A stretch of DNA of 64,000 bases from Eutypa lata (Eukaryota; Ascomycota; Sordariomycetes; Xylariales; Diatrypaceae): assembly GCA_022661535.1 (NCBI GenBank), contig JAKULF010000009.1, forward strand, positions 2,480,001 through 2,544,000, written 5' to 3'. The translations under genes and the position numbers were made by a program. Positions 44,277-57,134 of the stretch are shown piece by piece; the stretch's first letter is position 1, and each line of letters starts with the position of its first letter. Below the pieces are notes generated by a model that made no database searches, had not been told where the DNA came from, and saw nothing but the letters and a program-made list of their open reading frames with translations.

Positions 44277-47084
44277 CTTATCTTGTCGTCTCCGTATTGC
44301 CTACCTAAGGTATACCGGGGGATACGTATTTAGCGGGGTATTGTGAGACAGGACTATACGCCGAAGTAGGTAGATATCTAACTAGTGAGCCACACAACAA
44401 GACCAGACCAGCGAAGGGCGAGAAAACAACTATTGTCGAACCTTTTGACAGGTAAATAAATAGAAGATCTATATGGGCAATAATATTATAGCATTACGGT
44501 ATATCTATATAACCATGAGGGAAGAAGAAAGAGAGAGATAATAGAAAAAAAGAATCAAGCGCAACAACAGCACCGCTCTTCTTCTTCTTCTTCTTCTTCA
44601 CCTCGAACCCTCGACCGCAATGCGGCTGGCTCGGGAGGACAGGCGAGGTTTTATAAGTGGTAGGTACCTAGCTAGCTAGGCGAGGCGAACACACGTGCGG
44701 AGAGAATGTGACTCTCCAATTTCCTTGCCAACCAAATCCCGGGGGGATGACGGCGGGCAGGTGGGGTAGTTAAGGGGAAGCTTGCCCAGGCCCCCTGTAT
44801 TATACCTGTCTAGCTCGCTAGCGCTCCTTCTACGTACTATTCCTTTCCGAAGGTTCACATGCACCACTTTCATAAATGCAATGCGGTGCAATGGGCACAC
44901 ACGATTCTAGGGGGCAACACTACATGACAGATATATCTAGGTAGGTATATAGGTAGATACTTGTTAGGTAACCTAGCCGTCATTTTGTTACTCAATGGCT
45001 TCATATGGTTACACGGCGTTCAAATCATGCCGATCTACCATGTTACTACATGTAGTCTATTTTCGTCGTCAATTGGGCACACTGCCTGACTGCCTACCTG
45101 CCCACCAACTTAGATAAGTAGCTACCTAGCACCTAGCAGCTAAGGTTCAAGATCAGATCGAACATCTTCTCCGAGGAAATGGTAAGTAAATATGGGGTTG
45201 GGAGCTTCTGTTTTGCGGAGCTCAGTATACAAGTATGTAGATATTGTTCGCACTTCTTCGTGGACGCCGCTGAAATTGTCATTCCCAAGGAACCTCACAG
45301 CCGTGTTTATGTAGTATAATATAATAATCGTATAATAGAAATTTTAGATTATAGACGTATGGATTCCTAAGGAACCTATTTAGGTAGGCTGGTAGGTATC
45401 TAGGTAGGTATGAAGACTTGAAGGGTATTTCCAAGCTGTATACGTATCACCGGGCCTTTCTTTCGCATGCCGGGTACATGTGTATTGAAAATTTTACATT
45501 ATAACGCTGTTAAGTAGAAACATTTCCTTCGATTTAAATACCATCTTACGATATTCGCATAGTACCAAATTAAAATCTAAGTAGTCAAGCATCAGCTGAA
45601 ATGACCCCCAGTCTCCGAAGATGGAAGCTCATAAAACAAACCCTCATCAAAACCCCCAACCTGTTTTTATTTCCTCGAGCTAGGTATGCTGGTATGTATG
45701 TAGCTTCCTGTCCCCATGCGGGGGAGAAAGAAAAAGTCGGGGAAAACAGAGCTAAAGTACGTAACTGGCGCAGAACGGGGCTTATGATTGGTTGCTTTCT
45801 TTCTGCGCCGAGAACTTGCGGGGTCTCCGTTCCTTCCGTTCATTCGGGCCGCCCTCCCTCCCTCCCCTTGGAGCTGACGTCAAGCAGGGGAATGACAGCT
45901 CTCTACATGTATGTAGTTATAAATTTCTTGTGCATGTGATTTTGGGAGGACGCCATATACACACATAAGTAGTTACATGTATATTTCTACTTCGTACATG
46001 TTGTGTCTAGTCTGTTAGTGTAGAGTTTAGAGGCAATGACGTGCCATATGCCGAACCGTGATGCTCCAGAGGTATAGTCGGGATTGAATACGTAGGAGAC
46101 AATGCATAGGCAGATAGGTAGTCATTTAATGGCAAAGCTTTCAAGGAACACATGCACAATGCAACAGCCGAACACAATAGATGGGATTATCAAAAATTAA
46201 TTTCCTGGTGCATTCTCTTATTTTCCTTCTCCCCTTTCCCTGTAAGCTCTCCTATTTGCAAACGTATCGTACACTAGTAGCTAATTGCTGTATTGAATCA
46301 TCCGTCCGTCGTTGATGCAAAGATGGCCCTAGAAGACCATCGTATTCATTCACATACAACAAGTGAATATGCATTGCCTGTTCCCTTCCTTATAGCAGAC
46401 ATCCTCAAGTTCCGATAGACAGACCGAAGACAGTAACCATCATCTTCCTAGATGAGGGTGTCTTCATACAGGAGAGGAGCAGCGGCAAGGTCATATGCTC
46501 AGTGCAGACAGCTATGAGACTTCCGCATCAAACCTCTCGACAAACCGCAATGTTCCTTTCCCTTGTGTTGCATGTTTTTTTGTTGTTTTCAACTTCCATT
46601 CTTTCATATACGCCCCTGATTTTTTATCTTCCCTATATCTCATCACCCCCTACACTTTTCGTGTTGTTGGTTACAAGCTCTTCTCTCTTCTTTCTTCTTT
46701 TTTTCCCCCCTTTTTCTACCTTTTTATTCCTTTTCTTTTTCTTTTCGAGTGCTCTTGGTTTCCTCATAGATGCAATCCCGTATTATGCCATACACAAGCA
46801 TCAGACGGTGAGCATTTATCAGTGATAGTTCATACAATAGTCAGAAAAAAACTCATAGCAGCGTTTTGAGTTGCTATAAGACAGGGAAGTATATGCTTCT
46901 GTTTTGGCGACAAACTTATTTCACCGTTCATCTGTGATTTTCCTGATTGGTTTGTGGGAAATCAAAAATGCCAACGCCGAGAATAGAAACATCGAAATCA
47001 AAATGCAATGTCGAAGCTCAGAACCAGTATGTCGTCAGAACAAGAATGGCGATGGTGCATAGAGATCGGAACAGGTTGGAGGCC
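44277..47084. other. Large gene-free region
   Basis: A 2.8 kb stretch between two minus-strand genes. It holds a (CTT)n tract at 44576-44600, TAGGTA words at 44660-44670, 44935-44960 and 45380-45410, and a strongly pyrimidine-rich stretch (46550-46750). Open stretches at 45601-45939 and 46495-46869 (+) consist of low-complexity or unremarkable residues and are not accepted as genes. Confidence 0.5.
44576..44600 (+). repeat. (CTT)n microsatellite
   Basis: Eight CTT units about 0.3 kb upstream of the trehalase ATG (GAA on the gene's strand). Confidence 0.85.
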
Positions 47085-50000
47085 TTATAGTCCTACAAGT
47101 CTGCGGAGGCGACGTCTAGTGCTTTTATGAGCCGCGGATTTAACACTCTCTTTAGAGGAAACTGTCATGCTGTCCGTGGAATGCCCCGTGTGGACAATCA
47201 TGGATGATTTAATGGGCAATGGCAACCAGGTTGATGAACAGCCGGAGCCGGAACCGGAGTCGTACAACTTTTTCGTGTCATGATTAGATGATTTAGGTCG
47301 ATATTTATTCTGACCCTTTGTGCAAAGTCCCAACGGTGAGGCCTCAAGAAGGCGAGTAGATTCGTGTTGACGCTGTTCCTTTTCGTTCGAATACTCTGCG
47401 GATAGGTTAGCAAGCTGAAAATTTGAGATTGGAATACAAGAAAAACTTACCGATTTGTTTTGTGGGTTTGTTATTATCGTCTGCTTTGTCGGTTTCAGCC
47501 GCTTCCGAACACTTATCCTCCTGGTAATACTCGTTTCTATCGATGTACACCCCTTCTTCGTCGGTATCAAAGGACTCTATGGAGATGAGACTCGCTGTCA
47601 GACTATTCAAGGTCGGGAATGATGAAGTGGCTGAGCCACCCATCGGGCTAAAGGGAGGACTGGAGTCGTCGCCCCAGATCTTACCAGAGCAAGCTAGATC
47701 TAGCTCAGCAACCTTCTCAGCCTCATGCTCTTCTAGAGATCGAGTCTCATCCTAAGAGTCATCGTCATCCAAAAATTGGGGCTCAACCGGATGGTCTGGG
47801 GGGTGCGGGCCGGTAGGTGTGGGTGGTTCCCACATGCTAGTAAAATCCGGATCGATTGGGCTTTTCCCGGGGTTTGAAAATTCATCATCGAACAAGTCTC
47901 CGAAGTGGCTGCCTCTTACGGAGTCGGGAAAGGGGAAGAATTCTTCAACGGTCTCATGCCTCTTTTCTTTGTGATCCTTAGAAGCTGAATCGGGTTTGCG
48001 CACTGTCTTCTCTGAATCGGCGACAGAGTTGGTACTAGGTTCGTTACTGTGCTCATTGTAATGCTCGCCTAGTGGTTTAGCTGTCAGGTCGGAACTCCCG
48101 CTGTGTACACTCGGGGGTTGATAAATAGAGCTCGTCTTTTTGCGAGGCGTCTTCGGCGGAGCAAGAATGAGTGGGGAAGAATTTCTCGGTTTTCTTGAGA
48201 TGGTCTGGGTGGAGATCCTGGGAGAAGCAGGCTCGAGAGAGTTCACAGGGCTCTTGTAAGCGTCAGCATTAGAAGTAGCTTCCAGCATATCGCGAGATTG
48301 CTTCGGGGAGGGGCGGCGAGTATGGTGTGAGGTGTCTGCCTCTGGTGTAAGGACCTCTTGCAGAATTTCCATGCCAATTCCCAAAGCCCGTGAAACGGGG
48401 GAGCCTGATTCTGTACTGTGACCTATGATCTTTGAAGCAACTTTGGCGACTTTAGGGAGAGTCAACGGGGGACTTGATGTGGTCTTCTTCGATGACGAGA
48501 TACTCTCCTGGGACCCATTCATTCCATGATTCTTAGATAGGTCTGGCTGCGTGTGATGGCTAATGATCTTTGCGGCTGCAGCTCCAAGAAGCTTGGGTAC
48601 ATTCACATCCTCTTGGGATGCAACAGGTTCTCGTAGTCGTACACTGTCTTTCGAGGCATGGTGGTCATGTTTCCTTGCTGAACTGCGGTGCTTCTTGTGA
48701 CTGCGCCTAACCTTTTGGATTTCGACGGGAGACGACGCTCGCGACCAAGATTCCTCAGCTGAAGAGAGCGATGTGCGTCTTTGACTCAGCTTCGAGTCCT
48801 TAGACGTGTTTAAGACCGTAGACAATAGACCTGAACGTTTAGGTGCCTTCTCTCTCGGTACGTGGCGCGATCGGTGGCGCGATCTAGTTCTGGCACGCCT
48901 GCTCCGGCGAATATGATGTTGGCCGTCCGTGCTTGAATCAGACACAGTACTCCCTAAGCCATCCTGCATAAAGAGGTTAGTTAGAGCTACTCATTATGAC
49001 CTAAAGATATACTTACATCGATGTGCTCAGTGTCAGAGAGAAATGGACTGGAGAATTCTGCATCTCGAATACAGCGAGTACAATAAGCAGGTTCGGGCAT
49101 TTCGCCTCGCTTTAAGGGATGCGCGTTCTGGTATTCTCTGGATCGCCTCTTGCCGCATCCTGCGCAGATATGGTGATGTCGAATGCGCTTGCTGATACCA
49201 CTGGCGGCTTCTACATTGTCATTTGTCTTGTTTTGTGGGCTACTCTTGTTCTCCTTGCCTGAAGCTAGAGATTTTGGCGCAGCACGTGAATCAATACGGT
49301 TACTGATGTGTCTGGTCTTGTTGGCAACAAGGTTAGGCTGGTTTTGTGGCGTAGCTGTGATCGCAGGGCCTTGAAATGCAGACATTGCAGGGACAGACGA
49401 GGAAGGAGTCTGTGCTGGCATGAAGTAAGTAGCAGGTGCAGCATAGGAATAAGACGGAGCCCAGTGAGGCGGGGAAGGCTGGCCAGGCATAGATGTCATC
49501 TGAGGGGCAGTAAAGTCTAGAGGGCCCGACCACTGTGAAGTGGGTGGCGGTGACATCCAACTAGGCGAGCCATTGCAGTAGGAAACTTGTGAAGGATATC
49601 CTGGTACATGCGCGACGTTCTGGTGAGGAGGGGGCAGATGATGACTAGGACTAGGAGTTGCTGCTGACATGACGCTTGCTCCGTGCTGGGGCCAATGGAA
49701 GGGAGTGGCCGGGGGAGGAGCGGGTGGTTGAAAGCTTTGAAAGGGAGAAGATGGATATTCCATTCCATAGTTGTAAGAGCCATTATAAGTTCCAGAACCA
49801 GCTCTGTCTCTAGGATGCTTGAGAATTCCTCGAAGAGGCGTTGAGGGTCGCACACTGTCACCTTTTCTCGCTCTGGAAACCAGAGGAAGTTCTTCGGGCT
49901 CAGACTCTGTCCCATCATTGTGAAGTGTCACCTTCTCTGGAAAGTACCGAGGTGTGGTTGGGACGGTAATCACGCCAGAACTCTGAGAAGCATGGCGTAT

Positions 50001-50351
50001 ATGCCGTGGTTGTCTTTCTAGATCAGCGCGGGAGGGGATACCGAAGCTCTGACCAAAAATGTCGAATCCGAAGTCCTGGAGTAGATCGTTCTTCTTCTTG
50101 CGAGCAAAGGCTGGCTTGCCCGACTTCGTTGTCGTGATGAAGACGTTGCTCCCCCTAGGAAGATACAAACCATTGTCCACTGCTTGAGGTGGGGGTGGTA
50201 GACCAATTGCGTTCCTTGTGAAGGTTAGTGATTGAACAGTAAATACCACAAATCCCACGTGAGTACACGGTAGAAATATGTTTTCAACTAATGGATGGGG
50301 AAAGACGATGACTTACTCGCTATTGCTGCGGGCCCTCGTGAGACGGGACAT
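47085..50351 (-). CDS. Large disordered protein with CxxC zinc-binding-like motif; frame interrupted by one TAG
   Basis: Exons are 50351-50317, 50214-49017, 48963-47451 and 47395-47085, all with clean GTAAGT donors. The frame holds 1018 codons but has one in-frame TAG at 47754-47752, giving an 814-residue product (...QFLDDDDS). The same frame continues at once with DETRSLEEHEAEKVAELD and stays open through a further intron to TAA 47087-47085, ending STRRRLRRLVGL. Most of the protein is Ser/Pro-rich and disordered. Near residue 370 is RHHHICAGCGKRRSREYQNA followed by YCTRCIRDAEF, a CxxC-x(n)-CxxC pattern suggesting zinc binding. The next exon opens with an Arg-rich block (RRSRRARTRSRHRSR), possibly nuclear. 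I do not recognise a named family. The TAG may be a point mutation, a sequence error or a true shorter end. Confidence 0.75.
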
Positions 50352-51233
50352 CGCAGCAAAACACTACAGTCTAGCACCGAAGTTGGTGCCAGACCTTAAT
50401 GTTCTACAAAGATGATCCTAACGGAGTGAAGGAAGGAAGGAAGGCTAGAAGAAAGGTGAGGATAGTAATACAAACCAGATAGGCTCGATAGAGCGATGGG
50501 GAATAGTGTCAATGCTGTTGGGAATTATTCTGCGCAACAAGGAAAGAAACTGAGTGTGTAGAAACAGGAAATAATGCGCAGAACAGTAGAAGATGCAGTT
50601 GCAGTGGTAGGAAAGATGGTGTACTATCGATGTGTTGGTTGAAGAGAGAAATTGTAGGCTGGAGTGAACGAGTGGAAGCCGGTGAGGATGGTGAAGGTGG
50701 AATGGAAAGGTGAAATGGATTTGCATTGGTTTGAGGCAGAAGTAAGATAAAAGCTTGGTTAGCTCCTTTAAACATATACATACACGCATGAGGTGTAGGG
50801 GAAATCTAGGTAAGCAACTTAGGGATTGAAAAGGTAACTGAGAATACCTACATACATACTACCTTAGGCATGTACACACTGCACATACACCTACCTACCC
50901 ACCTGGTCCTACATATACATAGACAATAGGCATGTATGTAGGTTGGTAGGTAGGTAGGTAATGTTGCCTGTCAAGCTACCTACCAACTCTGTGGGATAGA
51001 AACATCACGAAAGGCACACATACACACACACTTCTCACTAATAACCCATGAAAATCAAGCTAATTTAATTCATCTCTTGCTTTTGTGTACACATACATAC
51101 AGTGTCTCCCTTCCGCCCTTTCTCTCTGGCAGCTAGCTAGCTTTTCACAGAAAACAAGCACTAGCATTCCTCTCATTTTTCCCCCATGGAGATGACTGAC
51201 TGTTCGTTTTATAATCCGGCTCCTTCTCCCAGA
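50352..51233. other. Gene-free intergenic region
   Basis: Between the 5' end of the CxxC protein gene and the 3' end of STT3, both on the minus strand. It contains TACCTACC/TAGGTAGG words (50855-50985). Open stretches at 50445-50789 are low-complexity. No gene is seen. Confidence 0.5.
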
Positions 51234-53877
51234 TTAGTCTACTCTAAGTGTTCTAGGGCCACGCTTCTTGGTGGCCTTTCTCTTCTTGTTGCCCCTGTCG
51301 AACGAAGCAGCCGCGGCATGGTCTCGGCCAATGTTGTCGAGGTCTTTGACCTTGTAAATCCGGATGATCCAGTTCTCGCTGGTGTAGGCTTCCTCGAGCG
51401 TATTGAGGACCGGACCGGTGTCAGGGAGTCGGACACCTCTGACACGGTCGGTTGCCTGTCCAGGAGGGAAAAGGGATGCGTAGTTGTAGTAGGACATCTT
51501 GTACCTATTTTTATACATTAGCAATGCACAACACTATATGACATCCGGGATAACTCACATCAAGCTGTTCTTCATCGTCTCACTGGCATCACCATCAACC
51601 CGGTATTCACCACGAGCGGTGAAGAAGTCACGTTCCTTTACCTCATCAGGCCAGATACCCTCGGCAATTCTCACCATCCAGAGGAACTTGTTGATGTCAT
51701 CACCCGAATAACCAAGTAGACCACCGAAGACGACAAGGACATAGTCCACTTCGTGCTGGCGCATGATAGGGTAGCTGACCTCCTCTCGGGAACTCATAGC
51801 CTTACCAACAGTGGCAATGTGCGTGTTGTTCCAGGTGTTGTTGTCTACCAAGGTAGGGCGGTCGGCCATACCACCAATCTGGTATCCGTAGTCCCACCAC
51901 GACATGATCTTGGCGTCCTCCTTCGTGTTCTGCCGAAGCCACTGGTACGCTTCACGGTAGTCGTCAATGATATGCTGACTACCATCGGGCATTCTGCTAG
52001 CCAAGACGACAGAGGGGGAGGAGTACGCATTCGAAGTTACCCACGTGCAATGCTGAACGAAGATGAGTAGGTAGACTGTCATTCCGCCAGCAAGGAGAAA
52101 TTTGAATGCGACGTTGTAGATTCCAACTACAGGCGCGGACACGCCACGTAGTAGCGTAGGAAATTTCTTGCCTCCCTTCTTCGTTGTGTCCTCCACAACT
52201 TCGTCTGCGATGGAGTCTTCCGGGTTGGGAGACTTTATCACTAGGTATGTATCCAGAACTTGGGACAGGGCAATAGCAGCGGCTACACATACGACTGGGG
52301 TGAGAGTCAACATCAAACGAACCATGACGCCGGCGAAGTAGCTTGCGAACAGAGAGTACACAATGATGAACACATGCTCATCGGCCAGATGCTGGAAGCA
52401 TAGGTAGACGCCGGCAGGAAACAACCAGATGAGCATGTTCAAATCAAAGAAGAAAGCCGGCCAAGCGGTGGGTTGATGTTCTGATACAGACGCGATGATG
52501 GGAATATGGATCTTGGCATAGTTGGTGTCCCACAAAGAATAGAACCGGCCGGACCAGGGTGCAACATATCCAGCTGCAGTAAGACCAACCAAGCCAAGGA
52601 GCGAAACGCCGAAGATGAGAGCCAGACTTAGATACAAGAAGGTCTGGAACTGGCGGCTAGGAACGGCAGATCGTACATATTCCAGAAAAGCGACGATCTG
52701 AAGGAATCCAAAGATACCTATCATATATTGTTAGTCAAAGATAAGCACTAAATTTGACGATTCACTACTTACCGAGGGCAGGCATGTGTTCGCTAGTGCG
52801 AACAGGCAAGAAACCTACGAAGGGAATCTGCATACTGGCCAAAGTTCCCAAGGCATACCAAGTAGTGTATGCAACGTAGAGACGAGAGCTGTATCTGCCC
52901 ATGACGACCAAGACGAAGGAGTGCAGGGGAACTAAGCAGGTAATGAAAGCATAACCACCCCAGGAAGCGACCATGTATCCGTAGAAGAGGGCACACAGTG
53001 CTCCCCAAAGCATGGATCCCAGCTTCAAAGCCTTAATCCACAGATAGAAGGTGAAGACGAGTAGGAAGATGGCGATGGCCTCGTTATCATAGGAACCGGC
53101 AACGGATCTCGAGATATAACCGGGGGTGATTCCCATAAAAACAGCGGCTAGAAGACCGGCTGAGGGGGATGGGGTCATCTCATTGGTAAGGAGATAGGCT
53201 GCAAAAGCAGTCAAGCCGGAGAAGGCAGGTGCGAGGAGCACACAGATGTTCCTGATGTCAATGGGGACGGCAAGGGCGCGAAGAGCATGGTAGATGACAC
53301 CACTGGTGACCATCAAACCCGGGTAGAGGGTTCCTCCAGTAACCCGACCAAGGGGATGCCATGTTCTATCGTCAAACCAGTCCCAGAAACTGTAGAATCC
53401 GTTTGCGACTAGGTATTTCGTAGCCCGGAAGTTGAACCACGGGTCAACTATAGATTGTTAGTAAGCTAGTTTTCGAGTAAGGGGGAGGACAAGCTGTGAG
53501 GTAAGGGTGAGGGTAGGGGGTAGTCGTCGTCATTATCATCGTCGTCGTCGTTGTTGCCCTCATCATCATTCTTGCACTTGTGTCCCACCGGAATTCATAA
53601 GGCTACTAACATTCATGGATAATACTCTCGAAACCTATAATTAATGACAATTGATTAGCATTCCGAGTCTTGGCATGTTGTATCCCAGCGTAGAACTAAT
53701 TCAGGTAGTAAAAGAGCACTCACGAATGACAGAGAACAGTCGACTGGCTACGGCAGCGGCGGCGATGAAGCATAGGATGATGACCCGTAATAAGGCCTTG
53801 GTGCTCTGGCTTTTTCCCAATGAAGCGGCCAATTGGAGAGGACCAGAACTGGCGTCGGTTGCGGTTGCGACCGCCAT
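51234..53877 (-). CDS. STT3: Oligosaccharyltransferase catalytic subunit STT3
   Basis: STT3 transfers the lipid-linked oligosaccharide to Asn in the ER lumen. Five exons, 53877-53724, 53634-53611 (24 nt), 53447-52773, 52717-51559 and 51504-51234, encode 760 aa. The first helix follows the N-terminus ([20 protein letters not shown]). The first luminal block reads [16 protein letters not shown] across the tiny second exon. [10 protein letters not shown] (about 361-370) and the signature [10 protein letters not shown] (WWDYG about 558-562) are intact, as is the glycosylated-type NNTWNNTH that follows. The C-terminus is strongly basic ([19 protein letters not shown]). Length is slightly above yeast Stt3 (718). 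All introns are GT-AG; one donor is GTTAGT. Very confident. Confidence 0.96.
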
Positions 53878-55313
53878 TGTCGATGATATTCTCTCTCGCG
53901 GTGATGATTTTGGCTTGCAACTGTCACATTGAGGAGGTGCGCGGCTTGTTGCTTGTAGCTGTAAGTTGACGACGTCGACCTGGATTTGGTGGCCGATATA
54001 GATTTGGGTCAGAGAGGCCAGCTGTAGCTTTCCTAGGTACGTTTGACTAAAGTGTGCTCCACGCGTTCAATTGACAGGGGTGTTTATGCTTGTTACCAGG
54101 CTGAAAGAGCTACGGACCAATCAGACGAAAGTTAGCGTCGTTAAGTACCAATACGTAATATCACTATAGATGCATGTATATTTTATCTGTGTTAATAATT
54201 ACCGACATGTGCATAATATATCTGGTTCTTAAACAACAACTTGCAACACCTAGGATGTAAAAGCTTTTATTTATATATTAAGTGTGTTGTTCTCTAAGAG
54301 AGGCTACCCAAATGACGTAATACACGTTTGGAAAAATCTATGGTTGTGTGTGGTACGAGCTTAATTTCACTTTCACTGTCGACCTGGTACAATGCAAAGA
54401 CGCTTTCATAGAACAGGTAGCTATAAAACCAAATCTCCTACGTAATGTTACTACTATCAACTAGTTTGTAGACTTTTGTTATATATACTATGATATCCGC
54501 TTATGTTCAACAATTGGCCTAGCAAGTTACTTCATCATGGGAAATAGAGGTAGTATTATGGTATACGCAATTCCCTTCAAGAGAACTAAACACATTTCAC
54601 CAGGAAAAGGCTTGGACGTGGACAATTTGTAGAGAGGATTCGAGATGGCTACAATCTACCCCTGGAAACCAAGTACTCGTATATATCAGGGCGTGGGGTG
54701 GATTAAAACGAATCATAAATCAGGGTCAGCAGGAACACAACATGGTAGTATCCCCTAGCTTTTGAATAGCCTGGCTCAAAGTCGAGGCAGCTGGGCTCTC
54801 TTAGCAATTGTCCCGCCGGACCGCTTGAACTGGCTTCCAGTGGTCCTCTGCAGAGGTTATGGTGATATTTGATCAGGTCCATAGGTAATGCAAATGCCAT
54901 TTGATAATACAAGGAAAGTATCGTGTGAACATGTCTTTTCCCACACAAAAACCACAAAATGTCGCACCATGATTTGACGTCCCCGTCGGTAGCGTTCCGA
55001 GATCTAGGTATGTAGGTAGTTCTTCGTATTGTACACATGTACATAGCAAACCCAAAGGAAATCTATGAGGCGATTTTTTCTTCTTTCTTTTCTCGAGACC
55101 GTCGCAATCATACACCGAGCCTGCCCGAGAAGCAGGATGCAGCCGATATGGACCATGACCAGCACCAAAAAAAGAGCACCGTATAACGTGGGGGTAAACC
55201 ACAGCTCCTTATCCGGTACCGGTCCATCAAGCACCCTTGTGAATTATCCTCCGAGTCTATCATGCCAGCATCTCCCTTCGTTCCATATTACGTCCCTATC
55301 CAAAGCACCCCAT
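53878..55313. other. Gene-free intergenic region
   Basis: Promoter of STT3 on the left and 3' flank of the ATP synthase subunit e gene on the right. Overlapping open stretches at 54703-55234 (-) have no protein-like pattern. No gene is seen. Confidence 0.5.
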
Positions 55314-55861
55314 TTACGGCTTCTGCTCCATCAGGGCATTGAAGTATGCTTCCAGGTCGAATTTCGGGTCCATCGGGTCTTGGTTCACTATTGGAAATGT
55401 CAGCATGCGAACACTTGCACTCAGAGCTACCGAGAGTAGTAGATCTTTGGCTTTTGATTCTCGAATCGGATGACGTACGGCCACTCTTTTGTGTTGATGC
55501 TGGAGCCGGGTTCTTTGACTTGTTATATTCGGCCCTGGCCTGCTCTATTAAATGTTGCTTGTGCTCGTATTCCTTCTGTGCCGCCGCAGCCCTTTGAGTC
55601 GCGCTAATGGACCGTTGGTGAGTGAAACCGTAGAAAACACCGAATGCAAGCGCCGAGTACCGAAGTACCTGTAAAAAGAATTCCGTTAGCCATATCTCGA
55701 AGATTCGTTCGATTTTGAACGTAGATATATATATGATATATATATGGAACGTGCTCGCTTTTAGGTGGGAATAAGAGCTAAGAGTCGATATCGTTGCGAG
55801 GTTTTCGGATCGGAACCAAAAAAAAAAGAAAACGTACGTTAACTCCCGAAGTTGCAGACAT
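55314..55861 (-). CDS. TIM11: ATP synthase subunit e (mitochondrial F1Fo, dimer-specific)
   Basis: Subunit e sits in the inner membrane and helps ATP synthase dimerise and shape cristae. Three exons, 55861-55838 (24 nt), 55668-55479 and 55387-55314, encode 95 aa. Exon 1 is only MSATSGVN; exon 2 continues VLRYSALAFGVFYGFTHQRS, the membrane helix with the GxxxG dimerisation motif (GVFYG). A charged helix follows (AAAAQKEYEHKQHLIEQARA). Exon 3 gives QDPMDPKFDLEAYFNALMEQ, the conserved fungal C-terminus. Both introns use the uncommon donor GTACGT, and the second splices in the middle of a Leu codon. Length fits the family (about 90-100 aa). Without splicing it would be read as a meaningless 208-residue frame. 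Confidence 0.92.
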
Positions 55862-57134
55862 TGGGCCGGTTCTGTCGCGTAAGCTGTGAATGTTAAAAAA
55901 TGAACAGTCCGCAAACAGTCAATTGATTGCCAATTGGCCCTTCCCTTGGGGATTTGGAAGAGGTGGAAAGTTGGTTGGGTCGGGTTTGATGCGATGCGTG
56001 ATATGTACGAAGTAGTAGTTATGTTTAGGAACGTTTCTAGGGTCTACGTCGGAAGATGTCGCATATATTTTTTCCTGCCAGCCGAGCACAACCTCAGCCG
56101 GGCCTTTGGGGAACTGGGCTGCTGGGGGAATTTCGGGGTGAGCTTTCGCTTTTCCTTTTTTCAACTGGCAACGGACCGGCTGCAAGGCACGTAGGCCGAT
56201 AAGTAAGACATTGGTGAGTGAGCTCATCCCTCCAATCTCCATGGCTTCAAGGCCAGAAGGCGTAAAGACCCACATTCTATTAAATGATACGTACCCTTAG
56301 ATATTACAATTTAAATAATATCTTGTATTTAATGATAACAAGTTACTATTCAGATATACGATATGTTAATACCGGTTAATTATTTATAATGCTTAAAGCC
56401 TAACTTGTGTATATCTCTTTTGGTATGAGTATAACCGTGTACCTATTATCAGAAGGTCGTATTAATGACTTTGGCAAAGACTTCAATGTTGCCAGCTAAA
56501 CTTTCAGATTCTGATAAAAAGCTAATTGTGTTAGGTATGTATCTAGTTTAAGCTAACCCATTTGGAGCAAATATCAGATGAATATGTACAAAAGGTATAT
56601 GTAGATACATTAGGTATGTATGTCTGATATGTATAAGCGTACGTACCAGGTAGTGTAACATTGAGCATACAATACATGTACCTACATGACCTAGGGGTTC
56701 AATCGTAGAGGTCGCGACATGCCGATAAGGGGAACGCGCATCTCATGGAATAATATTAATTATCGATCAAACACCCAAGCTCTACGTACAACATAGAGAA
56801 TTGAACACTTCAAAGTCTCAGAATAAAACAAAGAATAACTACAACGGAAGAGATTTCTTCTTTTTTTTCTTCTTCCCTACTGATGCTGATTTAATGTACG
56901 AGAACAGTACACACTTGTCCACTTGTCCCCGCTTCTTCACAACACCTGAATACATACCTCTACTTGGATATATCGCGGCCAACTAGATTCGTTGTTACAA
57001 CTACCTACCTCTACCTACTTACATAACACATTCATTCTTGTCTTTTTTTTTTTTTTCGATCAAAGTCGCACGAAACGAGAGGGTTTTGCGAAGACGGTTA
57101 ATACTGGACCCGGCATGGGTCTTGGGAGGACACG
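55862..57134. other. Divergent intergenic region
   Basis: Between the ATP synthase e gene (-) and the dynein intermediate chain gene (+). A 118-codon open stretch at 55919-56275 (-) overlaps the ATP synthase e promoter and is doubtful. The stretch 56280-56700 is A+T-rich. A T-run at about 57040-57056 precedes the dynein gene. No accepted gene. Confidence 0.5.

Noticed and set aside
45601..46869. Two plus-strand open stretches of 112 and 124 codons
   Set aside because: First has no domain-like pattern; second is a Phe/Leu/Ser translation of a pyrimidine-rich tract.
54703..55234. Overlapping minus-strand frames of 76-113 codons
   Set aside because: Mutually overlapping in different frames, no splice model, no similarity I recognise.
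55919..56275. 118-codon open stretch on the minus strand
   Set aside because: Lies directly upstream of the ATP synthase e gene in its promoter/leader, no recognisable domain, residue mix unconvincing.
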